Positions 35,160 through 43,052 of a stretch of 64,000 nucleotides of DNA are shown here, piece by piece. Both the position numbers and the translations under genes were made by a program. How positions within the stretch are numbered: the stretch's first letter is position 1; each line of letters opens with the position of its first letter. A model generated the notes under the pieces. The model saw nothing but the letters and a program-made list of their open reading frames with translations. It did no database searches and had not been told where the DNA came from. Source of the DNA: Gammaproteobacteria bacterium (GTDB lineage: Bacteria; Pseudomonadota; Gammaproteobacteria; Eutrophobiales; Eutrophobiaceae); assembly GCA_021773215.1 (NCBI GenBank), contig JAJFKM010000025.1, positions 36,161 through 100,160 on the forward strand, in the 5' to 3' direction.

Positions 35160-36206
35160 ATGCACAGACAGATGAAGAGAATCGGTAAGATTATTGTTTT
35201 GTTTGGATTATTACTTGGCTCCTTGCCAAGTGCTTATGCCACGAAATATTTCCTGAGTGATACAGGCGATACGCTTGTGGGTGAAATCATAAAAGTTAAA
35301 GCAGACCAAAGTGAAACATTATTAGATATTGCTCGTCGTAATGGCTTTGGGTATCAGGACATGAAACTGGTCAATCCAGATGTTGATACATGGTTACCGG
35401 AACATGGAGAAGAGGTCACGCTGCCAGCACAATTTATTTTACCGGTAGCACCAATGAAAGGCATTGTCTTGAATGTTCCAGAGATGCGTTTGTATTACTA
35501 TCCGCCCAAAATGAAAAACAAACCACAAGAAGTAATCACCTATCCCTTAGGCGTCGGCAGGGAAGGTTGGAATACGCCTTATATGAAGACAAAGATCATC
35601 GAGAAGAAAGCGAGTCCAAACTGGTATCCACCAGCGTCTATTAGAAAGGAACACGAAGAGGCAGGTGATCCATTACCCAAAATTGTTAAGGCCGGACCAG
35701 ACAACCCATTAGGTGCATTTGCCATGCGTTTAGGCAATCCTGATTATTTAATTCATGGTACGAACAAACCTTATGGTATCGGCATGAGAGTTAGCCATGG
35801 TTGCATTCGTTTATATCCGGAAGATATCGAAGCCTTATTTTCAAAAGTAACATTGAGAACACCGGTTAATATAATTAACCAACCGTATAAGATTGGTGTT
35901 AAAGACAAGATAATTTATCTTGAAGCGCATCCTTTTCTGGATGAAGACACAGAAAAATACGAGAACAATCTTACTAGTGTTGTCGCGTTAATCATTGATG
36001 TGTCAAACGATGAAGATTATGAACTTGATTGGTCTGCCGCGTATGACGCAATAAACAATCCTACGGGCTTGCCAATTGCGATAGGGAAACTGTTACCAAA
36101 GGTGCTGCAGGCAAGAGTTGAAGAAAAATTAACAAAAGCGCTGACGCAGGCAGAAAAATTTAATCTGCAGTTGCAGCTAGATTCCCAAATCGTTATTTCT
36201 GATTAA
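35160..36206 (+). CDS. L,D-transpeptidase (YkuD domain, ErfK/YbiS/YcfS/YnhG type)
   Basis: These periplasmic enzymes form 3-3 peptidoglycan crosslinks or attach Lpp to the wall. A signal peptide (about residues 1-27, ending SAYA) is followed by a LysM-like segment (DQSETLLDIARRNGFGYQDM) and the YkuD domain with IHGTNKPYGIGMRVSHGCIR, where the Cys of SHGCIRL is the nucleophile. About 100 C-terminal residues extend past the catalytic domain, as in YbiS-type proteins. An Lpp-like lipoprotein gene lies 300 bp downstream on the other strand, a plausible substrate by inference. Confidence 0.93.
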   Translation: MHRQMKRIGKIIVLFGLLLGSLPSAYATKYFLSDTGDTLVGEIIKVKADQSETLLDIARRNGFGYQDMKLVNPDVDTWLPEHGEEVTLPAQFILPVAPMKGIVLNVPEMRLYYYPPKMKNKPQEVITYPLGVGREGWNTPYMKTKIIEKKASPNWYPPASIRKEHEEAGDPLPKIVKAGPDNPLGAFAMRLGNPDYLIHGTNKPYGIGMRVSHGCIRLYPEDIEALFSKVTLRTPVNIINQPYKIGVKDKIIYLEAHPFLDEDTEKYENNLTSVVALIIDVSNDEDYELDWSAAYDAINNPTGLPIAIGKLLPKVLQARVEEKLTKALTQAEKFNLQLQLDSQIVISD

Positions 36207-36299
36207 TAGACAACGTCGTTTTTATGCGACGAATATGTCCGATTAGAGTTTTGTCACTTGAGAACGTCACATCGCACCTTGTGCATTCATCGCTTCGGA

Positions 36300-36430
36300 C
36301 GTTCACTGTACTTGTTTTGGGCATTGTGCTGTTAGTGTGAACGCCGTTCCTGCGCATCCATGCGCCCACGGCATTGCCTGCATGGATGCAGGTACTTAGG
36401 ATTCGCCTAAAGCGCCTACTGTTGGCGTCT
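36300..36430. repeat. Palindrome-rich intergenic element (possible REP/MITE-like repeat)
   Basis: In the 318 bp between the L,D-transpeptidase and Lpp-like genes, several perfect inverted repeats are packed together: CGTTCAC (36300-36306) with GTGAACG (36337-36343); GCGCATCCATGCGC (36352-36365); CCTGCATGGATGCAGG (36377-36392); and CGCC/GGCG around 36413-36427. No ORF is supported. The stretch is richer in G+C than its surroundings. It resembles dispersed intergenic repeats, but copy number cannot be seen in one window. Confidence 0.45.
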
Positions 36431-36462
36431 GGAACAAGAATCCTGACATTACATCTTGTACA

Positions 36463-36498
36463 TAAAAAAAGCCCTGATTGAAACCAATCAGGGCTTTT
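36463..36498. terminator. Bidirectional Rho-independent terminator
   Basis: GCCCTGATTG (36471-36480), loop AAAC, CAATCAGGGC (36485-36494): a perfect 10-bp stem flanked by A7 on the left and T4 on the right. It can stop the minus-strand Lpp-like transcript (T7 after the stem) and plus-strand readthrough from the transpeptidase. Confidence 0.9.
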
Positions 36499-36524
36499 AA
36501 GATATAAATTAAAAATCTAATTTA

Positions 36525-36818
36525 TTATTTCATCATCGCTTTTTCAAACATACGATCAATCTTGTCTGAATTAGCTTTACAGCATGCTAATGCTTCATCT
36601 GCCGTAGCTTGTGCAGCAGCAGCAGCTGCAGCGGCATCAGATGCTGTGCCTTGACTCTTAGAAGCAAGGTTATAAGCTTCGCTAGCTTTCGACATTGCGG
36701 CTGATGCAGCAGCATTTGCTGAATCGATACTAGCTTGCATTTCTTTCATGTTTCCGCAACCACCGAGCATTGTCAGTGAAAGGGCAAGTACGCCAACTTT
36801 GATTATTTTTGTTTGCAT
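36525..36818 (-). CDS. Lpp-like alanine-rich lipoprotein
   Basis: The 97-residue precursor has a lipobox LGGC (Cys near residue 21). A helical mature region follows, rich in Ala (ASAAMSKASEAYNLASKSQ, then DAAAAAAAAQATADEALA), typical of Lpp/OprI coiled coils. It ends in KAMMK; the terminal Lys is the residue that L,D-transpeptidases attach to peptidoglycan in Lpp. Two adjacent cysteines (ACCK) near the C-terminus are unusual for E. coli Lpp. A strong terminator follows. It probably tethers the outer membrane to the wall. Confidence 0.85.
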   Translation of the reverse strand: MQTKIIKVGVLALSLTMLGGCGNMKEMQASIDSANAAASAAMSKASEAYNLASKSQGTASDAAAAAAAAQATADEALACCKANSDKIDRMFEKAMMK

Positions 36819-36975
36819 TGTTCGTTCTCCAGTTAAACAATTGCTGAGGTTACCCCCAGATAAATAGATATCGTCTTATAATAATGAACCATTTCAGGGT
36901 GTTTATCAATTTCTAAAAGCAAAAAATGCGACCAATTATACTTATTAATATCAAATTCTTAACTCTAGAAAAGTT

Positions 36976-37344
36976 TTAACGACCAGCGCCTGATCCTGAT
37001 GTTTTCATGCGCTTATCATAGTGGTCAAAGGTAAAGCTCACTAGCGCGTTTTCCAGACCTGACATTGGGTTATCTTCACAATATTCAGTGAGCCATCCGA
37101 GGACTTCGGTTTCTTTCATTCTGCCAGTTATGCTATAAGTTTTTTCCGTAAATATATTGTAGGCGGTTAAAAAACCTTTTATGTAATGTTTATATTTTTC
37201 GTTCCCATCTTGTGTCATAGCTTCGTTATAGCCAAAACAGGATTTTTTACCAATCCCCCATACAGCATAATTGCCGTTGCTATCAACGGCCATTGTAATA
37301 GAGGGCATCAGTAATAGACTGATTATAAGTGTTAAAGATTTCAT
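36976..37344 (-). CDS. Conserved hypothetical exported protein
   Basis: A signal peptide (about residues 1-19, ending ITMA) leads a 100-residue mature protein with two cysteines (KKSCFGYNEAM and LTEYCEDNP) placed so that a disulfide is likely. The pattern HYIKGFLTAYNIFTEKTYSI followed by WLTEYCEDNPMSGLENALVS resembles small periplasmic helical proteins found singly in many proteobacteria; I know no tested function. It is encoded 51 nt downstream of the aminotransferase gene on the same strand. Confidence 0.7.
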   Translation of the reverse strand: MKSLTLIISLLLMPSITMAVDSNGNYAVWGIGKKSCFGYNEAMTQDGNEKYKHYIKGFLTAYNIFTEKTYSITGRMKETEVLGWLTEYCEDNPMSGLENALVSFTFDHYDKRMKTSGSGAGR

Positions 37345-37395
37345 TTGTACTTCCTCGTTATTGTTGTCATTCGTTATTTGTTTATCTGTATTCGT

Positions 37396-38574
37396 TTATT
37401 CAATTATTCCTTTGAGACCAGCCAGCAAGCGTTTAATTCCTATCTCAGATGATTCCTTGCCGAGGGCGCCGTAGGCGATGCGGCAATAACATCCATCTTT
37501 CATGCCGAAGGTCTCACCTGGAATGACAGCCACTTTGTGTTCTCTGATTAATCGTTCTACTACTTGCATACCAGTAAGTGTCGTATTGAGTTTAACCAGA
37601 AAATAAAAAGCGCCTTTGGAATCAGGTGTTGAACAGAGATCGTTAATGCTTTGCAATGCTGTAAATAAAGTACTGCGAACACGATCAAGCTGTTTTAAAT
37701 GTGACTGAGCATAGGCTCGACCTACATGCATGGCCGCAATAGCAGCGTTTTGCGCTATACGTGTTGGGCAAATAAGGTATGTATCTTGTGCTTTTTTCAC
37801 AGATATCAACAGATGTTCCGGGCATATCATATAGCCAATACGCCAACTTGCAAAACCAAAGGCCTTTGACAAGGAATAAAGTGAAATAGTGTATTGCTCT
37901 GATCCTGGGATACTTGCAACTGAAAAATGCTCAACACCATCATAAGTAAAGTATTCATAGGCCTCATCAGAGATATGATAAATACCATATTCCCGACATA
38001 GCTCATTTATCTTTCGTAATGTCGACTCTGAATAAACCACACCGGTAGGATTGTTCGGAGAGACGGTAACAATTGCCTTTGTTTTAGGCGTGATAGCGGC
38101 AACTATATTTTCAATAGAGGGCTGGAAATCGGCCTTTGTATTGATTGCGATGGGAAAACAAGAGACCATCTGGATGGCCATTTCATGATTGAAATAATAA
38201 GGACGTAATAAAATCACCTCATCACCTGGGTCTGAAATCGCCATCAGTGCATTCATGAAAGCCATATTTGCGCCTGCTGTAACGACTAAACTCTGTGTGC
38301 CTTTAAGATGTATATTATTTTCTTGTTTTAGCTTGTTTGAAATACAGGATCGTAGTTCCGGGATGCCTTCGACCTCTGAATACCAGTTAAAATCAATTGA
38401 AGATTCCAGAGATGTAACTTTCTCGAAAACGCTTTGTGGTGGTGGATAGTAAACAACGCCTTGGCCCAGAGAAATTGTGCCCGGAGTTTTTTTTATTAAA
38501 TCTGAAACGATAGGAATAATGGGTGATTGGATTTCCAGCATTCGATTACTGGGGGTAAATGATTTACTTGGCAT
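37396..38574 (-). CDS. PLP-dependent aminotransferase, class I/II
   Basis: The 392-residue fold-type I enzyme contains SLGQGVVYYPPP near the N-terminus, VTAGANMAFMNALMAISDPG, VSPNNPTGVVYSESTLRKI, and the PLP-lysine motif SLYSLSKAFGFASWRIGYM (Lys near residue 237). The C-terminal domain has VAVIPGETFGMKDGCYCRIA. This resembles aspartate/aromatic aminotransferase subgroup proteins, but the amino donor cannot be read off. It is flanked by the HNH gene upstream and a small exported protein gene downstream on the same strand. Confidence 0.9.
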   Translation of the reverse strand: MPSKSFTPSNRMLEIQSPIIPIVSDLIKKTPGTISLGQGVVYYPPPQSVFEKVTSLESSIDFNWYSEVEGIPELRSCISNKLKQENNIHLKGTQSLVVTAGANMAFMNALMAISDPGDEVILLRPYYFNHEMAIQMVSCFPIAINTKADFQPSIENIVAAITPKTKAIVTVSPNNPTGVVYSESTLRKINELCREYGIYHISDEAYEYFTYDGVEHFSVASIPGSEQYTISLYSLSKAFGFASWRIGYMICPEHLLISVKKAQDTYLICPTRIAQNAAIAAMHVGRAYAQSHLKQLDRVRSTLFTALQSINDLCSTPDSKGAFYFLVKLNTTLTGMQVVERLIREHKVAVIPGETFGMKDGCYCRIAYGALGKESSEIGIKRLLAGLKGIIE

Positions 38575-38637
38575 TAGGTTTAAGAGCTAAAAATCAAAAG
38601 ATTGCAGAGATTATGCTTTTTATCCTCTGAGGAAAAA

Positions 38638-39210
38638 CTAATTATTGTGGAAAAGCATTTTTCGGCCTGAAAACTGACTTTTCAGAAATTCCATCTGATC
38701 TGCAAGAATCTTTCTGTTTGATAAAGCAAGGTACTCAGCCCAGTTCGGTATATAGGGTATAGCGAGCAATGGCATGTTAGCGCGTTCTGGCGTTCGGTCA
38801 CCTTTGCGTGTATTGCAATGACGACATGCGGTGACAACATTTGACCAACGATCACGTCCTCCCTTGGATACGGGGATAATATGATCGCGTGTCAATGCAG
38901 CATCATTAAATTTATGACCACAATACATGCATAAAGAGGCATCACGTAAGAACAATTCACGGTTAGTTAACGGTGGGATAATACGTTTGCTGAGTTTGAC
39001 AGGCTTGGAACGTTTGACTGCTATGATAGAATTAATTTCAACGGTTGAACGTTGACCGGTTAAGCGGCTAGTCCCGCCGTGAAAAGTGAATACGCTATCT
39101 CCAGCGGTCCAAGCAATCATTTCACGGCTGTAAAGATTGACTGCATCTTGCCATGGGACCCACCTAACGGGAGAACCTGCTATATCAAGTCTTAATATTA
39201 ATGGTGTCAT
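38638..39210 (-). CDS. HNH endonuclease family protein
   Basis: The 190-residue protein carries a central HNH domain: two zinc-type Cys pairs (CMYCGHKF and CRHCNTRK) around RDHIIPVSKGGRDRWSNVVT, with the His-Asn-His core intact. A 60-residue N-terminal region starts LRLDIAGSPVRWVPWQDAV. Stand-alone HNH proteins of this size are common in proteobacterial chromosomes and mostly uncharacterised. No methyltransferase, intron or toxin immunity gene is adjacent, so restriction, homing and bacteriocin roles are not supported. It is divergent from mazG. Confidence 0.88.
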   Translation of the reverse strand: MTPLILRLDIAGSPVRWVPWQDAVNLYSREMIAWTAGDSVFTFHGGTSRLTGQRSTVEINSIIAVKRSKPVKLSKRIIPPLTNRELFLRDASLCMYCGHKFNDAALTRDHIIPVSKGGRDRWSNVVTACRHCNTRKGDRTPERANMPLLAIPYIPNWAEYLALSNRKILADQMEFLKSQFSGRKMLFHNN

Positions 39211-39336
39211 ATCGCTTTTGTTATTGGATAGACTTTTGTAAAGTCATCCACCATAACATCCTTTTGAGATGAGATTATAGTTTGATTGTTTTATGCGAAA
39301 CATTAACTAAGGTCAAGCCCCTAAATAAAAAATCTG

Positions 39337-40128
39337 ATGAAAGAACTGGAAAGATTACTGCTAATCATGAAGTCACTGCGTGATCCAGAGAACGGTTGCC
39401 CGTGGGATAAAGAGCAAACAATTGATTCGATAAAAGCATTTACCCTTGAAGAAGCTTATGAGGTGGTGGATGCCATTGAGCGTAAGGATGTAGGTGGTTT
39501 AAGAGATGAACTGGGAGATTTGTTGTTTCATATTGTTTTTTATTCTGAAATGGCCGATGAGGATAAGCATTTTAATTTTCATGATGTGGTAAAACAGCTC
39601 AATGAAAAGCTTGAACGCCGTCATCCGCATGTGTTTTCAGATCACAAAGTGGATAATGTTGAGGAAGTTAAGGCACTTTGGGAACAAATAAAACAGCAAG
39701 AACGCAATGATTCAGGTAATAAATCGAGAAATCTACTCGATGATATTGGTAAACACATGCCAGCTACTAAAAGGGCTGACAAATTACAGAAACGTGCAGC
39801 GACAGTTGGTTTTGACTGGACTGACAGTCAGGACATATTAAATAAGATCGACGAAGAGTTAAGCGAGCTTCGTCACGCACTCCAGGAGCCGAATAATATC
39901 GACAATATCTCTGAAGAATTGGGCGACTTGATGTTTTGCTGCGTTAATCTTGCGCGGCATTATAAAATTGATTCCGAGATTTCACTCCGAGATACTAATG
40001 AAAAGTTTGTTAGTCGTTTTAATTACATAGAAGAAGCCTTAAGAAAACAAAAAAAATCGCTTACTAATGCGACTTTGGAAGAAATGGATGTGCTTTGGAA
40101 TGAGGCTAAGCAGGAAGCTAAAAAATAA
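39337..40128 (+). CDS. mazG: Nucleoside triphosphate pyrophosphohydrolase MazG
   Basis: MazG hydrolyses NTPs to NMP and pyrophosphate, cleaning nucleotide pools and lowering (p)ppGpp in E. coli. The 263-residue protein has two MazG domains. The first shows NGCPWDKEQTIDSIKAFTLE, EEAYEVVDAIE and LRDELGDLLFHIVFYSEMAD; the second shows KIDEELSELRHAL and EELGDLMFCCVNLARHY, the acidic metal-binding sets. No mazEF toxin-antitoxin genes are upstream. Its stop lies 4 bp from that of the convergent SmpA/OmlA-like gene. Confidence 0.96.
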   Translation: MKELERLLLIMKSLRDPENGCPWDKEQTIDSIKAFTLEEAYEVVDAIERKDVGGLRDELGDLLFHIVFYSEMADEDKHFNFHDVVKQLNEKLERRHPHVFSDHKVDNVEEVKALWEQIKQQERNDSGNKSRNLLDDIGKHMPATKRADKLQKRAATVGFDWTDSQDILNKIDEELSELRHALQEPNNIDNISEELGDLMFCCVNLARHYKIDSEISLRDTNEKFVSRFNYIEEALRKQKKSLTNATLEEMDVLWNEAKQEAKK

Positions 40129-40131
40129 GTA

Positions 40132-40425
40132 TTACTTGTTGATGCGGTTTCTTCTCAGATTGATGATCCTGCCTTTTGAGTCAAATTCTATTTCGGACAT
40201 CCATTTTTCAGTGCTTCCCTGTGTCGGGATGAAGAACCAGGTTTTACGTAATATATTGTGATAGTGATCTGTTCTTTGAGTCTCGTGATCTGGTGCCCCT
40301 AATCTGTAGAGAACCTCTGCTTCTGACATTCCTTTTCTAAGCTTGATGTAATCTCGCATATCAATCTCATCAGCAGAGGCCAAAGAACCATAAAGTAGAA
40401 TTAAAAGGAGGAGGAGTTTCTTCAT
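40132..40425 (-). CDS. Exported SmpA/OmlA (BamE-like) domain protein
   Basis: A signal peptide (about residues 1-18, ending GSLASA) precedes an 80-residue domain with DYIKLRKGMSEAEVLYRLGA and PDHETQ, then KTWFFIPTQGSTEKWMSEIE and FDSKGRIINLRR, the alpha-beta pattern of SmpA/OmlA proteins. The Cys of a lipobox is absent, so it is probably soluble in the periplasm rather than a BamE lipoprotein. It is convergent with mazG. Confidence 0.75.
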   Translation of the reverse strand: MKKLLLLLILLYGSLASADEIDMRDYIKLRKGMSEAEVLYRLGAPDHETQRTDHYHNILRKTWFFIPTQGSTEKWMSEIEFDSKGRIINLRRNRINK

Positions 40426-40495
40426 GGTATATCTGTTAATTGCTCTTATTTTTAATAGAGTGATATTGATCCTAGAGGTTCATTAAATTTGGAAC

Positions 40496-40525
40496 AAAAA
40501 AAAGGGTGCGGTTCAGAGCGCACCC
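40496..40525 (-). terminator. Rho-independent terminator of the candidate small RNA
   Basis: On the minus strand GGGTGCG, loop CTCTGAAC, CGCACCC, then T8 (plus-strand A8 at 40496-40503). The stem is 7 bp, mostly G-C, with the T-run directly attached. Confidence 0.8.
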
Positions 40526-40600
40526 AGTAGTTAAGGGGGGAGGAGATATACTACTGTCTTAAACTATTGCATTAGTTATGCCATATTGAATCAAAATATA
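40496..40600 (-). ncRNA. Candidate small RNA with a C-rich (anti-Shine-Dalgarno) loop
   Basis: In the 309-bp gap between the SmpA/OmlA-like and folE2 genes, the minus strand forms two consecutive hairpins. The first has stem CAGTAGT/ACTACTG (40556-40550 with 40531-40525) and a 18-nt loop containing CTCCTCCCCCC, complementary to Shine-Dalgarno sequences. The second, GGGTGCG/CGCACCC (40525-40504), is followed by eight T residues, as an intrinsic terminator. No ORF explains it and folE2 has its own terminator upstream. The 5' end is not fixed; I saw weak promoter-like AT-rich sequence around 40620-40660. Confidence 0.35.
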
Positions 40601-40677
40601 TATTAAACAATTAGATATAAGCTATACCTAAAGTAAAATATTTAGTTTTGCATGGCAAAATATTGGCAATAGACGAC

Positions 40678-40713
40678 AAAACGCCGTTTTTTGACTAGAA
40701 AAAACGGCGTTTT
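40678..40713. terminator. Rho-independent terminator downstream of folE2
   Basis: ACGCCGTTTTTT (40681-40692), loop GACTAG, AAAAAACGGCGT (40699-40710): a perfect 12-bp stem starting about 22 bp beyond the folE2 stop, with short T-runs on either side. Confidence 0.8.
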
Positions 40714-40734
40714 ATTATGTTGCGCTTGGGAAAA

Positions 40735-41559
40735 TCAGAGCTGCTTTTTGTTATCTTTATCTTTGTCGCACGAAAGCATGGCGTAAGCAGAGTGATTATG
40801 AATTGATTCAAAATTTTCTGATTCGACCGTATAACCCAAAATTCTATCATCTTCATTAAATTTTACCGCAACATCACGGACGATATCTTCGACAAACTTT
40901 GGATTATCGTATGCACGTTCAGTGACGTACTTTTCGTCGGGTCTTTTTAGAAGGCCGTATAGCTCACATGATGCGACTTTTTCAATAACATCGATTAGTT
41001 CTTCAATCCAAATGAAATCAGCCATCCTAACGCAAGCAGTTATATGTGAGCGCTGATTGTGTGCCCCATAATCAGATATGCTCTTTGAGCAAGGGCATAA
41101 GGAAGTGACTGGAACCAACACTTTCACTAAGACTTCTGATTTAGCATCCCTAATCTGACCGATAAACGATACTTCATAATCCATCAGGCTTTTAACACCA
41201 GATACTGGAGCGGCTTTATTCACAAAATACGGAAAGGTCATTTCTATATCGCCCGATTGTGCATTCAGTCGCTCGGTCATCTCTTCAATCATGCGTTTGA
41301 ATGATTGCACGGTAATCTCATACTCGTGGTGATTGAGGATCTCAACAAAGCGTGACATGTGTGTGCCTTTATATTCTTCCGGTAAATTTACATACATGTT
41401 GAAATTGGCAACGGTGTGTTGCTCGCGGCCTGATCGATCACTCACCACAATAGGGTGCTTGATGTCTTTAATCCCAACCTTATCAATGGCTATATGCCTA
41501 GTATCTAGACTGTTCTGGGTATCCGGTATTTCTGTCGTTGCGGGTACTGGTTTATTCAT
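40735..41559 (-). CDS. folE2: GTP cyclohydrolase I type 2 (FolE2/FolE1B, COG1469)
   Basis: FolE2 makes 7,8-dihydroneopterin triphosphate from GTP for folate and queuosine synthesis and can use metals other than zinc. The 274-residue protein has [36 protein letters not shown], and the conserved [20 protein letters not shown] with the active-site Cys. The frame opens at a TTG (41574), but the ATG at 41559 (MNKPVP) is preferred. FolE2 is often Zur-regulated; I saw no clear Zur box upstream. The upstream hairpin is treated as the ispA terminator. Confidence 0.96.
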   Translation of the reverse strand: MNKPVPATTEIPDTQNSLDTRHIAIDKVGIKDIKHPIVVSDRSGREQHTVANFNMYVNLPEEYKGTHMSRFVEILNHHEYEITVQSFKRMIEEMTERLNAQSGDIEMTFPYFVNKAAPVSGVKSLMDYEVSFIGQIRDAKSEVLVKVLVPVTSLCPCSKSISDYGAHNQRSHITACVRMADFIWIEELIDVIEKVASCELYGLLKRPDEKYVTERAYDNPKFVEDIVRDVAVKFNEDDRILGYTVESENFESIHNHSAYAMLSCDKDKDNKKQL

Positions 41560-41592
41560 TTGCTTAAATTCCAATAACTTAGGTTAAGAAGG

Positions 41593-41636
41593 TAAAAAGT
41601 AGAGTAAAAAATCACTAAGCTGAGTGATTCTACTCT
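41593..41636 (-). terminator. AT-rich hairpin between ispA and folE2, probable terminator
   Basis: AGAGTA (41601-41606) and AATCACT (41610-41616) pair with AGTGATT (41623-41629) and TACTCT (41631-41636), giving an interrupted 13-bp stem. On the minus strand it is followed by ACTTTTTACC. It lies 55 nt after the ispA stop and 42 nt before the folE2 start, so a role in folE2 control is also possible. Confidence 0.5.
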
Positions 41637-41690
41637 AATTGAGTGTCATATCCATCCTACTAGGATGTAGTGTGTGCGGTATTGTTCCGA

Positions 41691-42584
41691 TTATTTATTG
41701 CGATTAACGATGTAATCTGCAATTGCCCTTAGCATATCAGCTTTGTTGTCTAAGGCGGCTAGACAATCAAGCGCTTCATTATATAAGTCCTTAGCTGCTT
41801 TTTTCGCGCCGTCCATTCCAAGAAGATTGGGGTAGGTCGGTTTGTTCATCGCGATATCGGAACCCTGCGGTTTACCCAATGTTTCGGTATCACTTTCAAT
41901 ATCAAGAATGTCATCCTTTATTTGAAATGCCAAGCCAATACATTTTGCGTATTGTGAGATGCGAGTTAGCAATTCCCGGTCAACATTATCAACACACAGT
42001 GCACCTAATTCTGCACTTGCCCTGATTAAGGCTCCCGTTTTATGAATGTGCATATTTTCAAGTTCAGCAATAGTCAGCGATATACCGACAGAAGCTAAAT
42101 CAATAGCCTGGCCACCAGCCATACCTCTTGAACCACTAGCAATTGCAAGGGTTTCAACCATGGACAAACGTTGCTGATCATTTACCTGAATGTCTGGATC
42201 GTGGGCTAAAATGTGAAAGGACAATGCCTGCAAGGCATCACCAGCCAAAATCGCCGTGGCATCATCATAGGCTTTATGACAGGTTGGACGACCCCGACGC
42301 AGATCATCATCATCCATCGCAGGTAAATCATCATGAATGAGAGAATAGGCATGAATAATTTCAACAGCACATGCTGGACCATCTAAGGCAGCTAAATCTA
42401 TACCAAAAGCTTCTCCAGTGGCATATAAGATAACTGGACGTATGCGTTTGCCATTGCCCAGCACGGAATAGCGCATCGCTTCATGTAATTTTTCAGGCTG
42501 AACTGAAGGTTCAGGTAGCCAACGATTAAGTGCAGATTCCACAGATTTTTGATAAATCTGTAATCGGTCAGAAAAGTCTGTCAT
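41691..42584 (-). CDS. ispA: (2E,6E)-farnesyl diphosphate synthase IspA
   Basis: IspA condenses isopentenyl diphosphate with dimethylallyl and geranyl diphosphate to make farnesyl diphosphate. The 297-residue protein has GNGKRIRPVILYATGEAFG, the first Asp-rich motif DDLPAMDDDDLRRGRPTCHK, GGQAIDLASVG and the second motif FQIKDDILDIESDTETLGK. It follows xseB with no gap, the usual gammaproteobacterial order. dxs, often next, is not here. Confidence 0.97.
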   Translation of the reverse strand: MTDFSDRLQIYQKSVESALNRWLPEPSVQPEKLHEAMRYSVLGNGKRIRPVILYATGEAFGIDLAALDGPACAVEIIHAYSLIHDDLPAMDDDDLRRGRPTCHKAYDDATAILAGDALQALSFHILAHDPDIQVNDQQRLSMVETLAIASGSRGMAGGQAIDLASVGISLTIAELENMHIHKTGALIRASAELGALCVDNVDRELLTRISQYAKCIGLAFQIKDDILDIESDTETLGKPQGSDIAMNKPTYPNLLGMDGAKKAAKDLYNEALDCLAALDNKADMLRAIADYIVNRNK

Positions 42585-42830
42585 TTATTCTTCGTTATTA
42601 TCTGGGTTGAAAGGTTCTAGTTTAGCTTCTCCGTCTTTACCCAGTAGGACGCTAACCTTCTGTTCGGCTTCACTTAGAGCCTGTTGGCATGTTTTGGTCA
42701 ATAAAATGCCTCGTTCAAAATGTTTAAGAGATTCTTCCAGGGACAAGTCACCTTTTTCCATGGTCTGTACCAGCTGTTCAAGCTCAGCTAATGTCTTTTC
42801 GAAGTTGATTGAACTACTTTTCTTTGGCAC
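42585..42830 (-). CDS. xseB: Exodeoxyribonuclease VII small subunit XseB
   Basis: XseB partners XseA in a nuclease that degrades single-stranded DNA into oligonucleotides. The 81-residue protein has INFEKTLAELEQLVQTMEKG then DLSLEESLKHFERGILLTKT, the two-helix signature, and an acidic C-terminal tail. Its stop abuts the ispA start. It is divergent from the rubrerythrin gene, with a 222-bp intergenic region. Confidence 0.96.
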   Translation of the reverse strand: MPKKSSSINFEKTLAELEQLVQTMEKGDLSLEESLKHFERGILLTKTCQQALSEAEQKVSVLLGKDGEAKLEPFNPDNNEE

Positions 42831-42952
42831 AAGAAATCTCTAAAGTTAAATGAGTTAAAGTACGGGATGTCTCTAAAAAAGGCGCATATATTATCATCAC
42901 TTGGCCTCATTACCAGTATGGTAAATATGAAAAGTTTAATTTCATATCCTGT

Positions 42953-43005
42953 TTGACAGGAAATTGATGCTAGGCTAAAGTTTTAACAGTTTAGACCAAG
43001 TCTAA
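42953..43005 (+). promoter_or_regulatory. Promoter and palindromic operator of the rubrerythrin cluster
   Basis: An exact -35 TTGACA (42953-42958) and a -10-like TAAAGT (42976-42981) are 17 nt apart. Nine nt further is a perfect palindrome TTAGAC-CAA-GTCTAA (42991-43005), close to the expected transcription start, where a bound repressor would block transcription. The regulator is unknown; an Rrf2- or other redox-sensing protein would fit the encoded functions. A strong GGAGG then precedes the rubrerythrin ATG. Confidence 0.5.
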
Positions 43006-43052
43006 TAGATGATAAATACAATTTATCGAATAAAAATATCCGGAGGAGAACT

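Noticed and set aside
38638-39210. HNH protein as part of a restriction or homing system
   Set aside because: No methyltransferase, intron, intein or immunity gene is adjacent and the neighbours are housekeeping genes.
39337-40128. MazEF toxin-antitoxin association of mazG
   Set aside because: No mazE/mazF-like ORF lies upstream; the neighbour is the divergent HNH gene.
41560-41690. Zur box controlling folE2
   Set aside because: Looked for a GTTATA-type palindrome as in Zur sites; only the AGAGTA/AATCACT hairpin is present, which fits a terminator better.
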